In this document: positions 48,897 through 57,572 of the stretch, in pieces | Position numbering within the stretch: position 1 is the stretch's first letter | How the letters are laid out: each line of letters opens with the position of its first letter | Source of the DNA: JANWXD01 sp035575135 | Lineage (GTDB): Bacteria > Acidobacteriota > Terriglobia > Bryobacterales > Bryobacteraceae | Reading direction: 5' to 3' | Length of the DNA: 64,000 bases | NCBI GenBank assembly: GCA_035575135.1 | Contig: DATLYE010000023.1 | Span: forward strand, 134,778 to 198,777 | Notes under the pieces: generated by a model | What the model was told of the DNA's origin: nothing | The model's database searches: none | The model's input: the letters and a program-made list of their open reading frames with translations, nothing else | Made by a program: the position numbers and the translations under genes

Positions 48897-49577
48897 ATGG
48901 CAGCCGCCGCCCAGTTTGCGCCACGTGGCGCCCTTGCTGCGCTGAGCAGCTTCGGTGGGGCTGGAACGCGCGCGGCTACGACGAGCGGGCGGCGCGTTGC
49001 GGGCAGCAGCTTGGATCCGGACGCCATTCTGATTGAGCGCTGCCTCCGCGGCGAGGAGGCTGCCTGGGAGGAACTCGTCAAGGCCTACACGCGGCGGGTG
49101 TATTCGCTGTGCTACCGTTTCACGGCCAATGACGCTCAGGCTCAGGAACTGACGCAGGAGGTGTTTCTGCGTGTTTTCCGGACCTTGAAATCGTTTCGAG
49201 CCGGCGAGGGAAGCTTCGCGACATGGCTCATGCGGCTGACGCGCAATCTGCTGGTGGATCATTACCGCCGCACCCGTCATGAACGCGTGACCGAGTCTCT
49301 GGAGGAACGGCTGCCGGTGCTCGAGGAAACCCAGGCGCTGTCCAGCCGCACGGACGGACTTCTGGCCGGCAGAGAGGCTGCCGAAGCGCTCCAAGCCGCT
49401 TTGCAAAGGCTCTCTCCGGAGTTGCGAGAGACTGTGATTCTCCGCGATCTGGAGCAGATGGAGTATCGGGAGATCGCCCGGGTTCTGAACGTGCCCGAGG
49501 GCACGGTCAAGTCACGGTTGAACCGGGGGCGCGCCGAGCTGGCGCGGATCCTGAGAAAGCGCAAGGTGATCGCATGA
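48897..49577 (+). CDS. ECF (sigma-70 family) sigma factor
   Basis: The 226-residue protein has an approximately 40-residue Ala/Gly-rich N-terminal tail, then sigma region 2 (LIERCLRGEEAAWEELVKAYTRRVYSLCYR, in parts; TWLMRLTRNLLVDHYRR) and region 4 (LSPELRETVILRDLEQMEYREIARVLNVPEGTVKSRLNRGRAELAR, in parts). This is a typical ECF sigma factor. I chose ATG 48897, close to a GAGG. It overlaps the anti-sigma factor gene by four bases (ATGA). The five following genes are coupled to it and probably belong to its regulon. Confidence 0.93.
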   Translation: MAAAAQFAPRGALAALSSFGGAGTRAATTSGRRVAGSSLDPDAILIERCLRGEEAAWEELVKAYTRRVYSLCYRFTANDAQAQELTQEVFLRVFRTLKSFRAGEGSFATWLMRLTRNLLVDHYRRTRHERVTESLEERLPVLEETQALSSRTDGLLAGREAAEALQAALQRLSPELRETVILRDLEQMEYREIARVLNVPEGTVKSRLNRGRAELARILRKRKVIA

Positions 49578-50179
49578 ACTGCGCCGAACTGGAACTGCTG
49601 CTCTGCGATTACCTGGACGGAACCCTGCCGGAGGAACAACGCCGGCAGGTCGAGCAACACTTGTCGGGCTGCGCGGTCTGCGCCGAGATGGCGCGGGACG
49701 CCGCCGCCGCGGTGGCGTACCTGCGTCAGGTCCCGGCCGTCGAGCCGCCGCCGCAACTGGTGACGCGGATCTTGTTTGAACTGGAGGGGCGGCGGGAGCA
49801 CGCGCGACCGAGGAGCGGCCTGCGCGCATGGTTGCGCCGACTCTGGGAGCCGGTCTTGCAACCGCGCTTTGCGATGGGTATGGCGATGACGATCTTGTCG
49901 CTGTCCATGCTGGGCCGGTTCGCGGGCATCAGTGTGCGGCAGATCCAACCTGCGGATCTGAGCCCCGCACGCATCTGGCAGGCCGTGGATGACAAGATCC
50001 ACCGGACCTGGGCTCGCGTAGTGAAGTTTTACGAAAGCATGCGGCTGGTCTATGAGGTGCGGTCCCGGCTCCGCGAACTGACGGCTCCGGAGGAAGAGAC
50101 TGCGGCGCCCTCCGGACCGGAACCGGCACGCGGAGGCTCCCAGGGACGCCGGCCCCAGCCCCAGGAGCGGTCCCCGTGA
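49574..50179 (+). CDS. Anti-sigma factor with zinc-finger (zf-HC2/ZAS) domain
   Basis: The 201-residue protein has the ZAS motif near the N-terminus (YLDGTLPEEQRRQVEQHLSGCAVCAEM; His-x3-Cys-x2-Cys, shown in parts), which binds ECF sigma factors. A hydrophobic segment near residue 105 suggests a membrane helix, followed by a C-terminal Pro/Arg-rich tail. It would hold the sigma factor encoded directly upstream until an envelope signal is received. It overlaps that gene by four bases; the next gene follows 23 bases downstream. Confidence 0.92.
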   Translation: MNCAELELLLCDYLDGTLPEEQRRQVEQHLSGCAVCAEMARDAAAAVAYLRQVPAVEPPPQLVTRILFELEGRREHARPRSGLRAWLRRLWEPVLQPRFAMGMAMTILSLSMLGRFAGISVRQIQPADLSPARIWQAVDDKIHRTWARVVKFYESMRLVYEVRSRLRELTAPEEETAAPSGPEPARGGSQGRRPQPQERSP

Positions 50180-50202
50180 CGCCAGACAAAGGAGTGGAGA
50201 TT

Positions 50203-50865
50203 ATGAATTGCTACATCCATGCCGAACGAGCCGCGGCGGCTTACTGCCGTACGTGCGGCAAGGGGCTCTGCCCGGAGTGCCAGCGCACCGCGCAGGGCAC
50301 GATCTTCTGCCCGGAGCACGCGCCCGCGGCTCCGCCGGCCCCTCCCGCGCCGGCGCCGGGCGCCTCTCCGGCCTTAGCCTTCCTTCTCGGGCTGATTCCG
50401 GGCGTGGGGGCCATCTACAACGGCCAGTACGTCAAGGGGCTGATCCACGTGGTGATTCTCGGCGTGCTGATCAGCATCATCAGCTCGGGGGCGGCAGGCG
50501 GTCTGGAGCCGCTGTTCGGGCTGCTGATTGCGCTGTGGTTTTTCTACATGGCCTTTGAGGCCTACCATACGGCGGCCAAGCGGCAGCGCGGCGAGCCTGT
50601 GGATGAGTTTTCCAGCCTGTTCCCCGTCAGCACATCGCGCCCGGGCTTTCCGGCAGGCCCGATCGTGCTCATCGCGCTCGGGGTCGTCTTCTTGTTGAAC
50701 AACCTGGGCCTGATCGAGATGCGCGAGATCCTGCGCTACTGGCCGGTGTTTCTCATCGCCCTGGGCGCCTACATGCTGTACACCCGCCTGGCGGGGGAGC
50801 GCCGGGAACAGGCTCGCTGGGGCGACGACCGGCAAAGTTTCCACAGTGAAAGGGAATCGCCATGA
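50203..50865 (+). CDS. B-box zinc-finger / TM2-like / LiaF-type membrane protein
   Basis: The 220-residue protein has an N-terminal cysteine-rich B-box-type domain (CYIHAERAAAAYCRTCGKGLCPECQ...GTIFCPEH), then a Pro/Ala-rich linker, a TM2-type pair of helices (LGLIPGVGAIYNGQYVKGLIHVV) and a third segment with GPIVLIALGVVFLLNNLGLI, the LiaI/LiaF-type membrane module. I chose ATG 50203, which has an AGGAG 10 bases upstream; GTG 50176 is a less likely alternative. It overlaps the following gene by four bases. In the envelope-stress operon it probably senses or protects the membrane, which is inference. Confidence 0.8.
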   Translation: MNCYIHAERAAAAYCRTCGKGLCPECQRTAQGTIFCPEHAPAAPPAPPAPAPGASPALAFLLGLIPGVGAIYNGQYVKGLIHVVILGVLISIISSGAAGGLEPLFGLLIALWFFYMAFEAYHTAAKRQRGEPVDEFSSLFPVSTSRPGFPAGPIVLIALGVVFLLNNLGLIEMREILRYWPVFLIALGAYMLYTRLAGERREQARWGDDRQSFHSERESP

Positions 50866-51101
50866 ACCAGACACCGGGCTCTGTAATCGGAGCGATTCGC
50901 GGGCCGATCATGCTGATTGCCCTCGGCGGGCTGCTCACTCTGGATCAGCTCACCCCGTACAGCTTCGGGCGCACCTGGCCTGCCCTCCTGATTCTGTTCG
51001 GGGTACTGAAGCTGCTGGAACGCATCTTCGAAGGCGGCTCCCGCCCGCCCTATCCCCCTTACCGAACCTCTGCTCCGCCCCCGGCCGGAGGTGGCCAATG
51101 A
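50862..51101 (+). CDS. Small LiaI/LiaF-type membrane protein
   Basis: The 79-residue protein is almost entirely one membrane module (GPIMLIALGGLLTLDQLTPYSFGRTWPALLILFGVLKLLERI, as short pieces) followed by a Pro-rich tail. It is the same DUF5668-like helix pair that is found at the C-terminus of the preceding protein and at the N-terminus of the next one. It overlaps the preceding stop by four bases and the following start by four bases. Confidence 0.75.
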   Translation: MNQTPGSVIGAIRGPIMLIALGGLLTLDQLTPYSFGRTWPALLILFGVLKLLERIFEGGSRPPYPPYRTSAPPPAGGGQ

Positions 51102-52510
51102 GACGCCGTTCTCTCGCAGGTCCGGTGCTGCTCATCGTGATCGGCGTGGTGTTCCTGCTTCGGAACATCCGTCCGGAGTGGATCTCCTGGGAGCTGGTGG
51201 CTAAGTACTGGCCGGTTGTGCTCGTCGGCTGGGGTCTGCTGCGGCTGGTGGAGATTCTCTACTGGTGGCTGTCCTCCAAGCCGCTGCCGCGGGCAGGGAT
51301 CTCCGGGGGCGAGTGGGTGTTGGCGGTTTTCATCTGTTTCCTCGGCGCCGGCATTTCGGCTGCCTACCACTACGCGCCGCGACTGCCGCCTCTGGTGATT
51401 CACGGCAAGACCGTGGAGCTGTTCGGCGAAGCCTACGACTATCCGCTCTCGGCCAAACACCCCGCGGCCGGCGTGCGACGGATCGTGGTGGAGAACCCGC
51501 GGGGTAACACGCGCATCACGGGTTCGGATGCCGCTGAAATCCAACTGAGCGGGCGCAAAACCATCCGGACTTTCTCGCGCCAGTTGGCCGACCGGCTCGA
51601 CCGCGCCACGGCGGTGGAGATTCGCGTGGAAGGCGCCGAGGCGATTGTCCGCTTTCGTTCCGACGAACCCCTTTCCGCCACGGACCGTTCCGGGCCTGTC
51701 ACTCCGCCGCCGGCGCGGATTTCCGCCGACGTGGAACTCGCCGTGCCTCGCGCGGTGGCCGTTCAGGCCTCGGGGCGCTACGGCGATTTCGACATCCTGC
51801 ACCTGGACGGCGACGTGGAAATCACGAGCGACAACGCCGGGGTGCGCCTGCAAAACATCGGCGGCAAAGTGCGGGTGGATCTGCGGCGCAGCGACATCGT
51901 AAGGGCGATTCAGGTCCGGGGGGGCGTCACCATCGCCGGCCGCGGCAGCGACGTGGAACTGGAAGAGGTGAGCGGGCCCGTGGAAATCAACGGCTATTAC
52001 TCCGGAGATCTCCGCTTCCGCAAGCTGGCCGGGCCCCTCGTGTTTCAGAGCGGAAACACGGAACTGCGCCTTGCACGGCTCCCCGGACAGCTCCATCTGG
52101 ATTTGGGGGATCTGACCGGCTCCAACCTGGAAGGACCCGTGCGGTTCCGCGCACGCTCGCGGGATGTCCGGCTGGAGGAGTTCACCCAAGAGCTGGATCT
52201 TTCCGTAGATCGCGGGGATCTCGAACTGGTGCCCCGCCGCCTCCCGTTGCCGCGCATCACCGCCACGACCGAGACGGGCGACGTTGTGGTGGTTCTGCCG
52301 GCGGGAGGCCGCTTTGAGCTGGAAGCCGTGGCGGATCGGGGAGAAGTGAACAATGAATTCGGCCCGCCCCTGGTGGTGTCCGCCGAGCGGCGCGGGGGGA
52401 CCGTCAAGGGGACGACGGGTCGCGGCCCGAAGATCAGCCTGCGGACCCATCGCGGCACCATCACGATCCGCAAAGAATCAGTCGAGCATCCTGCTCACGC
52501 CGTCGACTGA
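51098..52510 (+). CDS. LiaF-type membrane protein with DUF4097 beta-helix domain
   Basis: The 470-residue protein has two N-terminal LiaF-type membrane helices (GPVLLIVIGVVFLLRNI...), a third helix near 75-95, a linker and then a C-terminal DUF4097 domain, a right-handed beta-helix with regular short strands (GDFDILHLDGDVEIT, GVRLQNIGGKVRVD, GDLRFRKLAG, and so on, from about residue 210). Such proteins are envelope-stress outputs (LiaF/LiaG-type) in other bacteria. I chose ATG 51098; the open frame continues farther upstream inside the previous gene. It is the last gene of the sigma/anti-sigma operon. Confidence 0.8.
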   Translation: MRRRSLAGPVLLIVIGVVFLLRNIRPEWISWELVAKYWPVVLVGWGLLRLVEILYWWLSSKPLPRAGISGGEWVLAVFICFLGAGISAAYHYAPRLPPLVIHGKTVELFGEAYDYPLSAKHPAAGVRRIVVENPRGNTRITGSDAAEIQLSGRKTIRTFSRQLADRLDRATAVEIRVEGAEAIVRFRSDEPLSATDRSGPVTPPPARISADVELAVPRAVAVQASGRYGDFDILHLDGDVEITSDNAGVRLQNIGGKVRVDLRRSDIVRAIQVRGGVTIAGRGSDVELEEVSGPVEINGYYSGDLRFRKLAGPLVFQSGNTELRLARLPGQLHLDLGDLTGSNLEGPVRFRARSRDVRLEEFTQELDLSVDRGDLELVPRRLPLPRITATTETGDVVVVLPAGGRFELEAVADRGEVNNEFGPPLVVSAERRGGTVKGTTGRGPKISLRTHRGTITIRKESVEHPAHAVD

Positions 52511-52575
52511 GCGGCCGCGGCCTGCAGGGCCGCCGGCGGCTTGTGTCCGGCTTCGATCTCGCACACAATCGGAAC

Positions 52576-53367
52576 ATGCGTGCGTGGTGTTTGCTGGCAG
52601 CGTTCCTCATCACCGGTTCCGCGGGTGCCCAAAAGCTGTTTGAGTTGAACGACGGAGAATTCCACGGCGACCCGCCGTTCCTGCTGGAGGAAGGGTGGAG
52701 GCCGCTGTTCAACGGCAGGGATCTGAGCGGCTGGCATGGTCAGGATGGCAGGCCCCACGGATGGATCACCACGCGTGGTGTGTTATGGGAACGGTTGCTT
52801 GCGCCCACGCGTCTGATTCCCGTACCGCTGCCGGGGGACCGGATGCTCAACGGACCTCAGGGCCGCGCCAACAACATCGTGACGGATGAGAAGTTCGGGG
52901 ACGTGGAGCTCTATTTGGAGTTTCTGATCCCGAAGGGATCCAATTCGGGCGTCTACCTGCACGGGCTTTATGAAGTGCAGATCTTTGACAGTTACGGGTC
53001 GCCGGAGCCCATGAAGACTTCCGACTGCGGCGCGATCTACCACCGCTGGATCGACAACCGGGGCGTGGGAGGCTCACCGCCGTCGCGCAACGCCAGCCGG
53101 CGGCCGGGCGAGTGGCAGTCGTTCCAGATCTGGTTCCGTGCGCCCCGCTTTGACCGAAGCGGACGCAAAATCGAGAACGCCCGCTTCGTTCGGGTCTTGC
53201 ACAACGGACTGTCGGTGCAAGACAACGTAGAGGTGGAAGGGCCCACGCGCGCTCACATGAACATCCCCGAGGCCCCGGAGAACCCGCTCATGCTCCAGGG
53301 CGACCACGGCCCGGTGGCTTACCGGAACATCTACATCAGGCCGCTGAGGCCCATCGTGATCCGGTAA
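52576..53367 (+). CDS. Secreted DUF1080 (3-keto-disaccharide hydrolase-type) protein
   Basis: The 263-residue protein starts with a signal peptide (about 1-18). It has the DUF1080 pattern: GWRPLFNGRDLSGWHG, a WRITRGVL-like strand, FGDVELYLEFLIPKGSNSGVYLHGLYEVQIFDS (in parts) and DHGPVAYRNIYIRPL. Its fold is a jelly-roll with glycan-hydrolase-like properties. Family members cleave 3-keto-glycosides or are of unknown substrate. I chose ATG 52576 because it starts directly at the signal peptide. It ends 6 bases before the convergent ferredoxin gene. Confidence 0.85.
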   Translation: MRAWCLLAAFLITGSAGAQKLFELNDGEFHGDPPFLLEEGWRPLFNGRDLSGWHGQDGRPHGWITTRGVLWERLLAPTRLIPVPLPGDRMLNGPQGRANNIVTDEKFGDVELYLEFLIPKGSNSGVYLHGLYEVQIFDSYGSPEPMKTSDCGAIYHRWIDNRGVGGSPPSRNASRRPGEWQSFQIWFRAPRFDRSGRKIENARFVRVLHNGLSVQDNVEVEGPTRAHMNIPEAPENPLMLQGDHGPVAYRNIYIRPLRPIVIR

Positions 53368-53373
53368 ATCTTC

Positions 53374-53634
53374 TCACCGCGCCGTGGCGTACCAGGCGGC
53401 GTTTTTCTCCGCGAAGTGCGCCAGCTCCGGCGGCAGCTCATCCAGCACGTAGATGGAGTTGGTCGGGCAAACCGGGACGCAGGCTCCGCAGTCAATGCAG
53501 TCGGTGGGATTGATGTACAGCTGGGGCACTTCGTCGAATCCCGGCTCGTCCTTCTTCGGATGAATGCAGTCCACCGGACAGGCCTCCACGCACAGCTCGT
53601 CTTTGGTGCAGGTGTCCACGATGACGTAGGCCAT
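53374..53634 (-). CDS. 7Fe/8Fe ferredoxin (FdxA-like)
   Basis: The 86-residue protein has two cysteine clusters: CTKDELCVEACPVDCIHP (CxxxxxxCxxxCPxxC, the 3Fe-4S-type arrangement) and CIDCGACVPVCP (a standard [4Fe-4S] cluster). This is a typical low-potential FdxA-type ferredoxin for soluble electron transfer. It is preceded on the minus strand by a hairpin and mnmE, from which it is separated by about 125 bases. Confidence 0.93.
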   Translation of the reverse strand: MAYVIVDTCTKDELCVEACPVDCIHPKKDEPGFDEVPQLYINPTDCIDCGACVPVCPTNSIYVLDELPPELAHFAEKNAAWYATAR

Positions 53635-53723
53635 AAAGCTTTCCCGCCAGACTGGCTAGCGAGTGACTTGCCACTTTGACCGCACCGGAAAGTCACTGAA
53701 ATTACGGCGCATGCCTTTGCCGG

Positions 53724-53760
53724 GGCTCGGCGGAGGTGGGGAATTTGCCCCACCCGAGCC
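53724..53760. terminator. Nested hairpin directly after mnmE
   Basis: GGTGGGG (53735-53741) and CCCCACC (53748-53754) form a perfect 7-bp stem with a 6-base loop. GGCTCG (53724-53729) and CGAGCC (53755-53760) extend it with a 5-base bulge on one side. It starts at the last base of the mnmE stop codon (minus strand). There is no poly-T, so it is a terminator-like or mRNA-stabilising hairpin rather than a clear intrinsic terminator. Confidence 0.4.
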
Positions 53761-55112
53761 TATTTGCCGATGCAGAAGGTGGAGAAGATCCGCCCGAGGA
53801 TGTCGTCGGCCGTGGTGGCGCCCGTAATCGAGTCGAGCGGCTGCAAGGCGGCATAGAGGTCAAGCAGCAGCATCTCGTGGGGCAAGCCCTCCCGCGTAGC
53901 CCGCCGGGCCTGCTCGAGCGCCTGGAGGCATTCCCGGAGCAGCTGCTCGTGGCGCAGGCTGGTGATGAATCCGGGTTCCTGGGTCGGAATGCCGTCGGGC
54001 GCGAGAGTCGCGAGAATGCGCTCGCGTAGCTGTTCGATGCCTTCTCCGGTCAGAGCGGAGACCACGACGTGTTCGCCGGGGATTTCTGCGCGGCGCGGCA
54101 GGTCAGACTTGTTGGCGGCGATGAGGAACCGTCCGTATTGCCGCGCACGCTCGATCAAGGAACGATCTTCCTCCTCGAGCGGGGCGGAAAGGTCGAGTAC
54201 GACAAGCGTGAGGTCGGCATCGGCCATGGCCTGGAGACTCCGCTCGATGCCCAGGCTCTCGACCAGTTCGCCCGTCGGGCGGATGCCGGCGGTGTCCATG
54301 AGTTTGACGGGGATGCCTCCCAAGGACGCCGTTTCGGAGATCAGGTCCCGCGTGGTGCCCGGGATGTCGGTGACGATGGCGCGCTCCTGCTCCAACAGCC
54401 GGTTGAACAGGCTGCTCTTGCCCACGTTGGGCCGGCCGACGATGGCAAGGCAGAAACCGTCGTGGACCAGTCTGCCGTAGGCAAAGCTGGCGGCGAGTTG
54501 TTCCACCTGCCGCGCAAGCGGCTCCAGGCGCGCCAGGATCTCATCGGCGGAGGCAACGGGCACGTCATCCTCGGCGAAATCAATACCGGCCTCCAGCAGC
54601 GTGATCAGCTCGAGCAACTGCTCTTTCAGCGGTGCAATCCGGCGCGAAACGGAGCCGTGGGTCTGCTGGGCCGCCACCCGGGCCTGGTATAGGGTGGTCG
54701 CTTCGATCAGATCCCGGATCGCCTCCGCCTGGGGCAGATCGATCCGCCCGTTCAGGAATGCACGGAGCGTGAACTCGCCCGGCTCGGCCGGGCGCGCACC
54801 AGCCTGGCAGGCGCGCTCGACACAGTAGCGCAGCACGACCGGGGAGCCGTGGCAGGAAATCTCCACGACGTCTTCGCCCGTGTAGGAACGCGGTTGCTCG
54901 AAGAACGTGACGATGACGTCATCCACCGCCTGGCCTTCGGAATCGAACAGTTGGGCCATGGCGGCCGTCCAGGGTCGCCACCGCGGCGGCCGCCGAAAGC
55001 GGAGGATCGCCTCCGCGATGGTGCGGGCCTGGGGCCCCGACAGCCTCACCACGCCGATCCCGCTGCGGCCAGGAGGCGTCGAAATGGCGACAATCGTGTC
55101 CCCGTGCTTCAA
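53760..55112 (-). CDS. mnmE: tRNA uridine-5-carboxymethylaminomethyl GTPase MnmE
   Basis: The 450-residue protein has the N-terminal tetrahydrofolate-binding domain (DTIVAISTPPGRSGIGVVRLSG), a helical domain and a Ras-type G domain (GRPNVGKSSLFN, DIPGTTRD, DTAGIRPT, NKSD) and the C-terminal C-I-G-K motif. MnmE with MnmG modifies the wobble uridine of certain tRNAs. The start overlaps the stop of jag by four bases. MnmG is not in the window; this is the last gene of the ribosomal/membrane-insertion block. Confidence 0.97.
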   Translation of the reverse strand: MKHGDTIVAISTPPGRSGIGVVRLSGPQARTIAEAILRFRRPPRWRPWTAAMAQLFDSEGQAVDDVIVTFFEQPRSYTGEDVVEISCHGSPVVLRYCVERACQAGARPAEPGEFTLRAFLNGRIDLPQAEAIRDLIEATTLYQARVAAQQTHGSVSRRIAPLKEQLLELITLLEAGIDFAEDDVPVASADEILARLEPLARQVEQLAASFAYGRLVHDGFCLAIVGRPNVGKSSLFNRLLEQERAIVTDIPGTTRDLISETASLGGIPVKLMDTAGIRPTGELVESLGIERSLQAMADADLTLVVLDLSAPLEEEDRSLIERARQYGRFLIAANKSDLPRRAEIPGEHVVVSALTGEGIEQLRERILATLAPDGIPTQEPGFITSLRHEQLLRECLQALEQARRATREGLPHEMLLLDLYAALQPLDSITGATTADDILGRIFSTFCIGK

Positions 55113-55669
55113 CGGCGATGGCGTTTACGCACCGGCGGGCGGGCGGAGGCGGCCTCTTCGGGCCGAGGAGGCATGTCCGCCGGATAAATCACCACCTTAC
55201 GCTGGCTGCCCAGCCCCGAGCTTTCGCTCCGCACCGCACTGTCGCCCCGCAGCGCCAGATGGATGATTCTCCGCTCGCGGCTGGTCATCGGGTTGAACTC
55301 GAACGGCCTGCCGGTCCGCTTGACCTTTTCGGCGGCGGCAAGGGCGCTGAGGCGGAGTTCTTCGATCCGCAGGGCACGATAGTCGTTGGCGTCGAAGCAA
55401 AGCCGGCTGTGGTCCTCCGGCGGCATGCGGAGCATCTCCATGGTGAGGTGCTCGAGGGCGAGCAACAATTCCGCCCGGTTGGCAAGCAGCAGCTCTACGT
55501 CCGGACCTGAGAAACGGACCACGACGTCGGGGTTCTCGAAATCCGGATGCCGGTTTTCCGGCCCCGTGACCTGGTATTGCAATCGCAAGCCCGCCCGGGC
55601 CAACAGGGGAGACAGAAACCGCCGGATGCGAGGGCTGACGGATTCCACGGTGTACTTGGGGGCGTCCAC
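55109..55669 (-). CDS. Jag/KhpB-type KH-R3H RNA-binding protein
   Basis: The 186-residue protein has a KH-like region (VSGPDVELLLANRAELLLALEHL type) and a C-terminal R3H-like segment (NPMTSRERRIIHLALRGDSAVRSES) with a basic tail. The N-terminal Jag_N domain of B. subtilis SpoIIIJ-associated protein appears absent. The family is RNA-binding and linked to cell elongation in other bacteria. It lies between yidC (2-base gap) and mnmE (4-base overlap). Confidence 0.88.
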   Translation of the reverse strand: MDAPKYTVESVSPRIRRFLSPLLARAGLRLQYQVTGPENRHPDFENPDVVVRFSGPDVELLLANRAELLLALEHLTMEMLRMPPEDHSRLCFDANDYRALRIEELRLSALAAAEKVKRTGRPFEFNPMTSRERRIIHLALRGDSAVRSESSGLGSQRKVVIYPADMPPRPEEAASARPPVRKRHRR

Positions 55670-55671
55670 GG

Positions 55672-57366
55672 CTATTTCTTCGCGGTCTTCTTGCGCTTTG
55701 GAGCGGGCGGTGGCGCCACGACCGGGGCGGGAATGGTCTTGTTAAAGAACCACTGCTGGCCGATCGCCACCAGGTTGCTCGTCAGCCAGTACAACACCAG
55801 GCCGCTGGAGACTCCGTAGAACATAAAGCCCAGCACGAGCGGCATCATGAGCATCATACGCTGCTGGACCGGATCTGCTGTGGTGGTGGGCGTCATCTTC
55901 TGCATCACGAACTGGCTGACGATCATGGCAAGCGGCAGGATGCGGATGGGCAAGTGTTCGGGCTGGGACAGATCCGTCACCCACAGCCAGGAGGCCCCGC
56001 GGAGTTCGATGGCCACGGTCAGTACCTTGTAGAAGGCGATGAAGAAGGGGATCTGCAGCAGCATCGGCAGGCAGCCGCCCATGGGGTTGACGCCGTGCCG
56101 GCGGTACAGTTCCATGATCTCCTGATTCTGTTCCGCCTTGCGAGGATCGCGCAGGCTGATGCCTTTGTACTTTTCGTTGATGGCCGCAATCTGCGGCGCG
56201 AGCGCCTGCATTTTCTTCATGGACTTCAGGCTGGAGAACTTGAGCGGCAGCAGCAGGAAATTGATAATCACGGTCACGACTACGATGGACCAGCCGTAGT
56301 TGTGCACCCACCGGTCGTTGATCCAGTTGAGCGACAGAAACAGCGGCTTGGCCAGAAAGCTGAACCATCCGAAGTCCACGATCTGCTCGAGTCTGGGATT
56401 GACGCGGCGCAGGATATCCATGTCCTTGGGGCCCACGAAAAGCGCAAAGGCAGCGGGTCCTCCGAAACCGGCGCCCAGACACGGTGCCTCCTTGCCGTCG
56501 GGCTGCGGAACCATGTCGCTGAACGTGCGCAGCTCCAGTGCGATGCCCGGAGGGGCCAGAGCGACGGCCGCGAAGTAGGCATCTTCCAGCCCGGCAAACG
56601 AGAACCGGCCCGAGGCCGAGACCGGCCCGTTCTTGGCTTCCTTGGCCTGGTGCGAGAGGAGTTTTCCTGCGGACTCGTCGAAGTAGATGCTGCGCAGCCG
56701 GGCCAAGTAGTTCGGAACCGTACGATCGCCGAACCCGCCGCGCCACACAAGCACGTGGGGCTGGGGCCGGCCCTCCAGGATGACCTCGCTTGCGACATCC
56801 ACGAGGTAACTGTCCTTGCGGAAGCGGAAGGATTTGCGCGCGAAAAGGCCTTGAGAGGCGAACTCAAAGTCGATCCCCAAACCATCGGCGGCAGGGTGCG
56901 CCACGAACAAGGCGTTGTTCAACTGTCGCGAGGCATCCGGATCCCTCAAGGCGACCGAAAGCGGAAAACCGATCCGGTCGGCGGCCGCACCGTGCACCAG
57001 CTCGAGCGGCTTGCCGTCGTTGTCCTTGTAGCGCTTGAGCACCCAACTGCGCACCGCCGCCCCCCGGTTGGAAAACACCACGCGGAGAAGTGACGTTTCG
57101 ACCGCGTAGGTGGCCTCGCGTTCGGCGGTGATCTCGCCGGCCGCAGCCGGCGCAGGCCGCGCAGGCGGCACGGACACGGTCGCGGCGGGCGCCTTGGGGG
57201 GTGGTTTCGGCGGAGGTGTGGCGGGCCGGAAAAAATAGGGCGTCAGCAGCAGCACGAGGCCCATGAGCAGGAACGCCAGCAGCAGCCGCCGCTCCATGGA
57301 AATTTCGCCGGGTCCGGCAGGGGAAGGACCGCGATCGGGTGCAGGGTCAGGCATCGGCGTCTTCAA
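55672..57366 (-). CDS. yidC: Membrane protein insertase YidC
   Basis: The 564-residue protein has an N-terminal membrane helix (about residues 24-46), a large periplasmic beta-sandwich domain (about 60-340) and the conserved C-terminal membrane domain with five helices (NYGWSIVVVTVIINFLLLPLKFSSLKSMKKMQALAPQIAAI, in parts; MGGCLPMLLQIPFFIAFYKVLTVAIELRGASWLWVTDLS, in parts). It inserts inner-membrane proteins together with or without SecYEG. The start is TTG 57366, overlapping the yidD stop; ATG 57354 or ATG 57297 are alternatives. The C-terminus is Pro/Lys-rich. Confidence 0.96.
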   Translation of the reverse strand: MKTPMPDPAPDRGPSPAGPGEISMERRLLLAFLLMGLVLLLTPYFFRPATPPPKPPPKAPAATVSVPPARPAPAAAGEITAEREATYAVETSLLRVVFSNRGAAVRSWVLKRYKDNDGKPLELVHGAAADRIGFPLSVALRDPDASRQLNNALFVAHPAADGLGIDFEFASQGLFARKSFRFRKDSYLVDVASEVILEGRPQPHVLVWRGGFGDRTVPNYLARLRSIYFDESAGKLLSHQAKEAKNGPVSASGRFSFAGLEDAYFAAVALAPPGIALELRTFSDMVPQPDGKEAPCLGAGFGGPAAFALFVGPKDMDILRRVNPRLEQIVDFGWFSFLAKPLFLSLNWINDRWVHNYGWSIVVVTVIINFLLLPLKFSSLKSMKKMQALAPQIAAINEKYKGISLRDPRKAEQNQEIMELYRRHGVNPMGGCLPMLLQIPFFIAFYKVLTVAIELRGASWLWVTDLSQPEHLPIRILPLAMIVSQFVMQKMTPTTTADPVQQRMMLMMPLVLGFMFYGVSSGLVLYWLTSNLVAIGQQWFFNKTIPAPVVAPPPAPKRKKTAKK

Positions 57367-57572
57367 CGTACGGGATCATATCCGCCGGGATGGAGCGGGT
57401 GGCACCGGAGCAGACGGCGGGTGCCCATCCAGAGTCCTCGCAAGGCGCCGTATCGGCCGACGGCTTCGCTCATGTACTCCGAGCAGGTCGGGTAAAACCG
57501 GCAGGCGGAGGGCAGCGCGGGTGAAATCCAACGTTTATAGCCGCGCAGCAGAGCTACGATGATGACACGCAT
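57363..57572 (-). CDS. yidD: Membrane protein insertion efficiency factor YidD
   Basis: The 69-residue protein has the family pattern: LLRGYKRWISPALPSACRFYPTCSEYMSEAV (in parts) with the three conserved cysteines of the CRFYPTCSEY motif and RRLLRCHPLHPGGYDPV at the C-terminus. It is an accessory of YidC. It overlaps rnpA by 19 bases and yidC by 4 bases. Confidence 0.95.
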   Translation of the reverse strand: MRVIIVALLRGYKRWISPALPSACRFYPTCSEYMSEAVGRYGALRGLWMGTRRLLRCHPLHPGGYDPVR

